From assembly GCF_027409185.1 (NCBI RefSeq), contig NC_084469.1, positions 39,112,793-39,176,792 on the forward strand: 64,000 nucleotides of DNA, read 5' to 3'. Both the position numbers and the translations under genes were made by a program. The DNA comes from Cynocephalus volans. Taxonomy: Eukaryota > Chordata > Mammalia > Dermoptera > Cynocephalidae. Positions 56,816 to 64,000 of this stretch are shown here, piece after piece; the first letter of the stretch is position 1, and the number at the start of each line of letters is the position of its first letter. The notes under the pieces are model-generated. The model had not been told where the DNA came from and did not search any database. It was given only the letters and a program-made list of their open reading frames with translations.

Positions 56816-56824
56816 AACACCTTC

Positions 56825-56885
56825 ACTTTGCAGGTGAGAAAACTCGGCCTGAGAAGTAAAGTAATTTCCCTAGGACTCTCTGCAA
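56825..56885 (-). repeat. MIR fragment
   Basis: 'caggtgagaaaactcggcctgagaag' and 'aatttccctaggactc' are a short MIR core in reverse. Confidence 0.5.
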
Positions 56886-56894
56886 GAAGTAGGT

Positions 56895-57290
56895 TGTATT
56901 TGTTCATTTCTGTTGCTTATAACATAAATAACTGAACCTGGGAAATTTATAAGAAAATGAAATTTATTGCTTACAGTTTCAGAGTCTGGGAAGTCCAAAG
57001 GCCAGGGAACACATCTGGTGACAATCTTCCTTGGCAGTAATGGGGGGTCTCACATGGCAGAATGGCAGAGCAAAGAGAGAGATTCTCATGTGGTCTCATT
57101 TTAAAGTCCTCAGAACCACACTCATCACCACCATTATTAATCTGTTCATTAGTCCATGTCCTCAGAATCTAATCACCTCTTCAAGACCCCACCTTTCAGT
57201 TACCAATCCAATTTTAATAGGATTTCCCACTCTCAACAGTTAGGGATTAAGCCTCAATGACTTTGGGGTCGGGGCATTCAATCCACTACA
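56895..57290 (-). repeat. MaLR LTR, minus strand (diverged)
   Basis: Same layout as 38,594-39,010 and 62,566-62,984 but more diverged; ends 'ttcaatccactaca'. Confidence 0.82.
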
Positions 57291-58150
57291 GAGGTTTTCA
57301 TAGGAAAAACAGGAGAGAGAGAAGGAGTAAAAATGTCAAAGAATGGATGAATGCAGTGGGAAACGAGAAAAAAATGAGTGGGGAGAAGGTGGGTGGGGAG
57401 TCAGTCTTCACCCAGGGTACAGTTCATCTGAGGCCAGCCTCTTGGACATGATGGGTAGCCATGGGAAGTTTTATTCACAATAGAACTTTGTCTCAGTGCC
57501 TTGGTATCAGGGTTGAATGGCTGTTGGAGAACATACCCAGATTTCAGTAAACCTCAAATTCTTTTTCTGGCGGTGAGACCAGCAGTAACAAAGCAGCAGG
57601 AACATCTGTTACATGGCTCTTGAAGTGCCCAGAGGTCACAGCCTTGGGACCAGATGTCCTTTCCCAGCCTTGCTCCCTTAGACCTCCCACTTACCCGCAC
57701 CCTTCCCGGGGCTGTGGATAGCGTGCCATCTCGAAGACGTGGTCATAAATCTGCAGTGACCCTACCCTGTCTGTGCACAGAGTTCCTTTCCAGGAACCTC
57801 ACGGGTTATTTATTGCAGCCCATAGAATCCTCTGTAAGGTTTCACCCCAGATGGAGGAGACGCATGTTCTATTTCTGTTTGACGTCCCATGTCAGCAGTG
57901 AGCCCTGGAAGAGGCGTAAGTGATTTAGCATTATACACACAGGGTGAAGTTATGTGGGTATATATCAATACCAGGGACTGGAAGTCCTTGGACATCAGGA
58001 GAGTGTAATTTTAGAATGAACGTAATGAAAATGTTAAAGGAGATCCATTTTTCTCTTCTACTTCTAAGACGTGCTAAAAATAATTGGGAGAACTTTCCAA
58101 GTGTGGATGAATGCCTTTGGCTGGAGTACCCCCTGGAGGAGGACTCCGAG
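57291..58150. other. Intergenic, nothing identified
   Basis: Overlapping short frames on both strands without recognisable content. Confidence 0.45.
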
Positions 58151-58159
58151 CTGGGAGAA

Positions 58160-58900
58160 AAGACCTCCATGGCATTAGCCCTGATCTCTTTGGACTTTCA
58201 AGACCTGAACTTCCAGCTGCTTCTCAGATGTCTTCCCAAGAATGTCCTGCCAATAACACCCCAAACTCAACATGTCCCAAACTGAAGTCATTATTTTTCT
58301 TCCAAATTTCTCCTCCTCCTCTGTTTCCTACCTAGGTTATTAGCACCACTCAGTTACCTGTGGCTCAGGCTCCAGGAAGTTGCCACCCTTGACTTCTCCT
58401 GTTCCCCTAATCCTCCCATCCAGGGCGTGGCTGGTTCCTGTCAATTCTGCCTCCTGCGGTGTTCGCAGCTCCGTCTTGCTCCCAGCCCACTGCAGCTGTC
58501 GTCATTTGGGATTCATCTCGCATTCGGATTTTGTGATGACCCCTACGTTTATCTCCTGAAAGCAACCATCACGGCACATCTCTTGCCTGCTCGGAGGCCT
58601 TCTCTCTCAAGCAGAACACTGCACACACTTCAGAGCGTTGGAAACAGTCTTCCCTGTGCAGTGCCCAGTCCACCTTCTGCGCGTCCTCTGCTGCCATGTC
58701 CCTCCACATTGTTGTAGCCACCGGAGCATCCCTGCTCTTCCTCAGTACCTCACACCTTTCATACATGTAGGCATCCTAGTCCCAGGCTCAGAATACCCTT
58801 CTCTCTTCCTGCATATCAAAATCTACTATTTTGACGATATTATTTTTACTCAGCTCTCTGGGTATAGCGTCCCCTCCGCATTTTTGGAAATCCTGGGTGG
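58160..58900 (+). repeat. Probable L2 LINE 3' region
   Basis: Pyrimidine-rich plus-strand sequence in the style and order of L2 ('gacttctcctgttccc', 'ctgaaagcaaccatcacg'). Degenerate. Confidence 0.4.
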
Positions 58901-61900
58901 ATGACAGACTCTGTCAGCTCATTCTTAAGAATTAAAAAGTCCCCCAGCAATTTTTAGCCACAAGAATATTCTCCAGTTCAATGCAGTATTTAAGGAAGAA
59001 AAGTCCTCCAACTTTATTCAAGGTTAAATTCTCCATCCCTTTTCCCATCCCAGCTGTGCCCACTATAGAAGATGTGTGTGCGTGCACCTCTGCACCAGGT
59101 CGTGTGGGGAGCTGTGTGTGGGTGGGAAGTGTCTTTTCTGTTTCCCACCTTGTGCTTCCTTTCCTTCTGCCCTGCTGCCAGCTGACTAGCTGACGTTTCT
59201 GTTTCTGACCCTTCATGTCAGAATGAAGGAGGGAGCAGAGGCAAGGGCCGGGAGAGGTCTAGCATGACTGGTATTCAGGTAATCATGAGTCAACCACTTC
59301 TGACCATATAAGCTAGTAGGTGAGCTTGGCCATGTCCATTTCTGGGGTACATTTGTGGGTTGTTTGGGGTCTGCACTGGGAATATTCAGCGATGCTGCTT
59401 GTAGCATATGCAATACGTTTTTTCCATTGGCCACACGTTTTCTCTCTGCTCTTAGGAATCCAGGTCTAGCACTCCATCCTGGATGGGAGTCATCACGCCT
59501 CCCCAGGCAGATCTTGGGGTGGGGGGTATTTAAGTGGTTCCATGAAAGCCCTCTCTCCTCTGGCCCACATCTGGTCCATCAGAAACACTTGTGCATGTTG
59601 GCCCTCGATCTGTATGGACATGTCTACCACTCTGGGTTCAAAGCTACAGATTCTCTTACTTAGAAAGAGGCACTGTTACAGGGAGGTTGAAAGTTCCTGA
59701 GCACAGTTCACTGTGTCATCCAAACTGGGGGATGAGAGAGAAGCCCTCCGGATGGCTCCTTGAAGTCCCTCTCACTGGGCTTAGGTGAAGAGAAAATACC
59801 CCGCAACAAGGGGCCATCCAATACTTTTGCAATGACAATTTCTTCTCAATTTTCCCTTTAACTCTTTAGGCTGTGGGTAGGTTGTGGGTTACAGAATCAG
59901 TGACTTTCTTCATGAGTCTGGCAGAGTTGGTCAAACCCCTCACTTTGGAGTGTGAGAATATTGTTTTTGTTATCTCAGGGCATCTGCTGAAATTTACACA
60001 GCCATGTTGACATCCCTCTACATTGCCATTAGAAATGTTGCTCAAGTGTCCCCTCCGTCATCCTCAAATGGAAGTGATGATGGTGGGGGGTTTCCTGGTG
60101 TGAACCAGAAGTTACTTGTTTCTTACAAGGGCCTGGGAACTGCAGAGGGGTGCCTCTGGCCAGTGGGGCTGAAGCCTGTCTTTGTAGAATTGTTTGCCAA
60201 TGTGTAGAAAGATGCAGAGGTACCAGGTGCCCACCCAGGAATGGTCTTCTGCCTCCCACATCAGTGCTCCTTCCAGACTTATTTTGCCTTCCAAACACCA
60301 GCTATTTCTGCAGGATCAGTGCCACCACCCTGAAATGTCACAGAAAAAGGGGATATTTATTTGGGATTCTCTGACTGCACCTTATCTGCAATCAGAGAGC
60401 CCGATGAAAGTGACCCAGTCAGATGTACCAGGCCCTGAGTTAATACTATAAATGCAGTGATTAAAGAAAAATACAAACACAGAAATAGCTCCTAAAATCA
60501 TGGAAGGTGTGACACCCCAAATAATAGAAAGCCACTTTCATTTCTAGTATTTTTCAGATCGGAGCTAGTTGGTGACCTACCAGCCATATCCAGGTCATTG
60601 ATGTGCTTTTTTAGACCCACACAATATTTAAAAGTAAACTAAATTGGTTGATAACATTTAAGAATTGAGAGATTTTACATTCAAAAGTCTGTTTTTTGGG
60701 TATCTCTTGAAAGTCAGCAGATCTGGCAAAAATAGGTTCTCATTTCCCCAAAGCGACAACCTGCCACAGGTGAGTAGCAGCTGCCTTTTAGAGGAGGCAT
60801 GCACTCTCTAGTGTGCCACAGTCCCTGCCACTCCCTTTTACACACCCCTCAGCCTGCTTCACTCATTCATGTTATCTGTCTGCCCCTTTGGAGCTGTGGA
60901 GGTTTGATTTTTAATATAGCTCTGAACTAGTCATTTAAATTATTTTTTTCAGCAAGAAAATGCTTTTAGAAAACAAAGTCTTATGCAAATCTGAATATAT
61001 AAAACACTTAAAAACAGAGCTTCTTTGGTTGAAAGCAGAGAGTAATCTAGAGCCTCATCTCCTCATGTCCACTGTGGGGAGCCTTGGGGCTGGGTAGGGT
61101 GTATTTTGGAAACCCCTGCCCCAGACCCTGGGAGCTGTGTCTACACTTTGACCCTGAGGCCACTTGCTGATTCTGGCCCAGAATTCATAGCCATGAGTAG
61201 CAGCAAACTAAACCTTCAGATCTACCCTCGCTTGCTTCACTGCCCTGAGCCCCATCCAGCTCATGCTGCTCTCTTTCCTTTGCTGATTGGATAAGCAGCC
61301 AAGTGCATCTGAGCCTGTGTGGCCTCGAGGCTGACGTGGTCAGGGTAGGACTTGCCAGGAGGCACTTCTGCAGAAGGCTCCACTGCTCCTTGTGTGTCTC
61401 TAGCATTTCACAAAACTATTGCATTTCATTGTGACTTCAGTCCCTGTCTGATGAATTTAAACAAATGAGGCAAATGTGAATCAAATACTCACATAAAATA
61501 AAAACAATTCAGGCGAAGGGCCCTTGGTCTGTATATAGAATAGTCCCCAACCTCTTGATTCCTAAATATTTGCAACTGTGTGAGCACATGAATGAAAAAT
61601 GTGACCTTGGAGGGTAAGAAAAATCATCCTTTCTTGCTTTTAGGACGTTTTGAGACTGTGCCAACATGAGGCCCTGCCTTCAGTTTGGGCTTTGATGGTG
61701 GATATTAAATCCGCCGTACTTCAGTTCTGCCTCTGTCTTCCTAAGGTCCTATCTTAGGGATGAAGATTGCTCTTTTGCTAGGTCTGACACCATATGTGTG
61801 CCTGCTCAGAAGGGCGGATGCTAGCTCGGGGTCCCTCATGTCCTCACGTTCCTCCCAATGGGGCTTAGAGGTTGTGGAAATGCAAAATTGTATGACCAAT

Positions 61901-62565
61901 TTGGCATTTAAAAAAAAATCAACGTGGAAACAAATATTTTATTATATTTGGTGAGGAGCTACCTACAATCTCTTCGGTGTTCTAGACATCCAGAAGTCTC
62001 CATTTGACCTGTCTTGAATTCACCCACTGTGCTGTGGTGATGGAGGACAGCATTGTAAATGTCAGTACAGTCGTATTGCTCTTCATGTGGTAAGATCGTG
62101 TGAGCAGCCTGCTGTCAATAGACACAGTGAATTTTTTTCTGGGCATGTACTGATTCATTCACTGACTTACCCAGACCCTTTATTAACAAAGGTAAGTATT
62201 TGTGAAATGGTTGGCTGGAGTAAAGGTACAATACAGTTACTGAAAAAAAGCAAAGACTCCTGGTTTACAGGAGTATCAGGATCAAATCTCTGATCTTAGC
62301 TTTCGCATCAAAATGTTTCAACCAGCTACGTGCAGCATTTTCTCCTCCTCGTTACTGCCAATCAAATCTAGTCTGCCGATCCTTGTTTTGCTTCTCCTAA
62401 GACAGTCAATGGAAAGGCACTTGTAAGCTAGCAATCTGTTGGCTTCTGGTTTTTTCCCCTTCCCTCTCTCCCTTCCCTCTTTCCTTCCTTCCTTCTTAGG
62501 ATCGTCTGCTCCCTCTACCCAAGGTTACCATGCTGACACTGTGTGCAGATGAGTTTTGCCAGGTG
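58901..62565. other. Intergenic, no gene or young repeat seen
   Basis: Mostly unique-looking DNA with balanced composition. It has several small overlapping frames (for example 59,355-59,663, 60,029-60,298) but none shows splice-site-bounded coding character or a known domain. A CT-rich stretch lies at 62,452-62,500. Confidence 0.45.
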
Positions 62566-62984
62566 TATTAGTCTGTTTCTGTTGCTTATAACAAAATACA
62601 TGGAACTGGGTGATATGTAAGAAAATGAAATTTATTGCTTACACTTTTGGAGGCTGGGAAGTCCGAAGTCCATCTGGTGGCGGTGACAGTGACCCCGGGG
62701 TTTCACATTGAAAGGTGATGGAAGCAGAGAGAGTGAGAGAGAGAGATAGACTCTCTCTTCTTTAAAAGCCCTCAGAACCACACCCCTGACCACCACTTTT
62801 AATCCATTCACTACTGCACAGTCCTACAATCCAATCACCTCTTCAATGCCCCCCTGTTCAATTACCATAATATTTCCTACCCTCTTAACAGTCACTGTGG
62901 GGACCAAGTTTCTAATACATAAAACTTGGAGGACACAAAAGAAGCTTCAGTGAGTTTTGGGGGGACATAATTCAATCTACTACA
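62566..62984 (-). repeat. MaLR LTR, minus strand
   Basis: About 419 bp. Close to the copy at 38,594-39,010, including the 'aagcttcagt' stretch near the LTR 5' end. A GA-rich expansion lies at 62,727-62,750. Confidence 0.85.
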
Positions 62985-62999
62985 CCATAGCCTATTGCA

Positions 63000-63740
63000 C
63001 CAGAGATCAGCAAGAATTTGGCCCATAGGATGCAACCAGACCTTTTGAAGATGATTGCCCTGGTGCAGGGTGGGGGCACTGGGTCCCTATTTCTGCATAA
63101 CACTTTCCAACACAGTAGTAGTAGTAGTGGCCTACAGTCTGTGTCATCTCTGGGCCACAGCACTGCCACTTCTGCATCTTTGCCTTTTATGCCATTTGCG
63201 GTGGATGGTGCAGCACCCCAGCCCCACCATCACCACTGTCACCACTGGCTACCCGTCTCTACTAGCGACTGCCACCTCTGGTACTGCCTTGCCGTTGCCT
63301 CCACTGCAACCTGAGGAGGAGGAGGAGGATGAAGAAGAAGATGATGATTTATCTTAGGGCTGTGATGGCCCAGAAAGGGACTTTTCGTTCACTGATGATC
63401 CTATGATGCCAGCCAGCTCAGACTCCAGTGCAGGTGCTGCTGACTGAAGCCCCAGCATGGTCCCCACTGCTTGGGTGGCTCCTGTACTCTGGCCCTTGGA
63501 CCATGGAAAAGTGGGAGGGGCAGGGGGGATGTGGGGAAATCCAGGACTCCAGCAAGTGAACAGGAAAAAAAGAAAAAAAAGAAAACTTTTCCCTGATTGC
63601 TCCCAATTTTGAAAGGATTGTGCGGTCAGGATTTACTCCTAAAATAATGCAGGACCACTTCCTCATTTCTGAGGAGGAAAGGAGACTAGAGCAGCTGGTG
63701 TCCTCACCCCTCCCTAGACACCTCCATTAACACAGACTAT
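63000..63740 (+). pseudogene. Possible retrocopy with acidic C-terminus, unidentified
   Basis: Two overlapping frames (63,018-63,314 and 63,055-63,357) look like halves of one protein joined by a frameshift: Met-Gln-Pro-Asp-Leu-Leu, then a Ser-rich block (SSSSGLQSVSSLGHS), a Pro-rich block, and an acidic end (EEEEEDEEEDDD) with a stop at 63,355. The continuing frame shows a FTDDPMMPASS-like stretch to about 63,446, after a stop. A following A-rich run (63,566-63,588) could be an old tail. I do not recognise the parent. It may instead be chance frames in simple-sequence-rich DNA. Confidence 0.35.
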
Positions 63741-64000
63741 GTAGTGCCGGCCCTGGCCTCTGGCAGAGCATGTTCCTGGCTGAACTGTGGATACAGTGGG
63801 AGGGCCAGGAACTGTTGTCTTCCTTCCCCTTGGCATTAATGAATTAATGAATTTGAGTTAATCCTTTTCCACTCTTCCCTTGTTTTATATATGATCAAAC
63901 CTAATATAAGTATCAATTTTTAAGAGATGACATTCATGGTGGGTAATTTCAATACCACTCTCCTAAAGTTCAATACTGTGTATGACCATTTGGAAAACAG
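63741..64000. other. End of window, nothing identified
   Basis: AT-rich end of the window without recognisable features. Confidence 0.5.

Noticed and set aside
1..64000. CRISPR array, prokaryotic operon or replication origin
   Set aside because: Spliced exons, LINEs, SINEs and LTRs show mammalian nuclear DNA. No spaced short palindromic repeats are present.

Overview
The window is mammalian nuclear DNA with one recognisable host gene and a long, repeat-rich downstream region. Bases 866-10,389 hold the last three coding exons of MAP2K4 (MKK4), plus strand, with clean splice sites. They are followed by a roughly 2.5 kb 3' UTR ending near an AATAAA at 12,874. No other functional host gene is supported.

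Organism: the window has no Alu, B1/B2, Bov-type or carnivore SINEs. It does carry at least six SINEs built on a tRNA-Ile-like head. That matches what is known of the CYN SINEs of colugos (Dermoptera, e.g. Galeopterus). Abundant MaLR LTRs and L1MA-like LINEs also fit a close relative of primates. Colugo is my best inference, not a proof.

Layout: 1-12,900 MAP2K4 3' end, with L1, L2 and SINE copies in its introns. 12,900-17,200 intergenic, with MIR and SINE fragments. 17,280-26,111 stacked L1s with an LTR insertion, a retrocopy with a long target-site duplication and a SINE. 26,112-33,330 older L2, MIR and MaLR debris. 33,330-34,500 L1 ORF1 remnant. 34,508-37,098 MYNN (myoneurin) retropseudogene, minus strand. 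37,490-41,590 L1 and MaLR pieces and a composite L1-derived element with an internal VNTR (39,677-41,160). 41,588-47,589 a degraded class I endogenous retrovirus with tRNA-Phe-type PBS, two 209 bp LTRs and a 5 bp duplication. 47,595-56,400 a minus-strand L1 landscape carrying a solo LTR of the same ERV, an inverted pair of a second LTR family, SINEs, a MaLR LTR and a MaLR provirus-like element with a long open internal frame. 56,400-64,000 MER5, MaLR, L2 and a possible retrocopy near the right end.

The most interesting items are the L1 5'-end/VNTR/A-tail composite (SVA-like in layout or a spliced L1 by-product), the MYNN retrocopy that looks templated by an aberrantly spliced transcript, the short-LTR provirus with its solo LTR nearby, and the inverted LTR pair with shared outer flanks. 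All similarity statements rest on recognition by eye; no database search was run.
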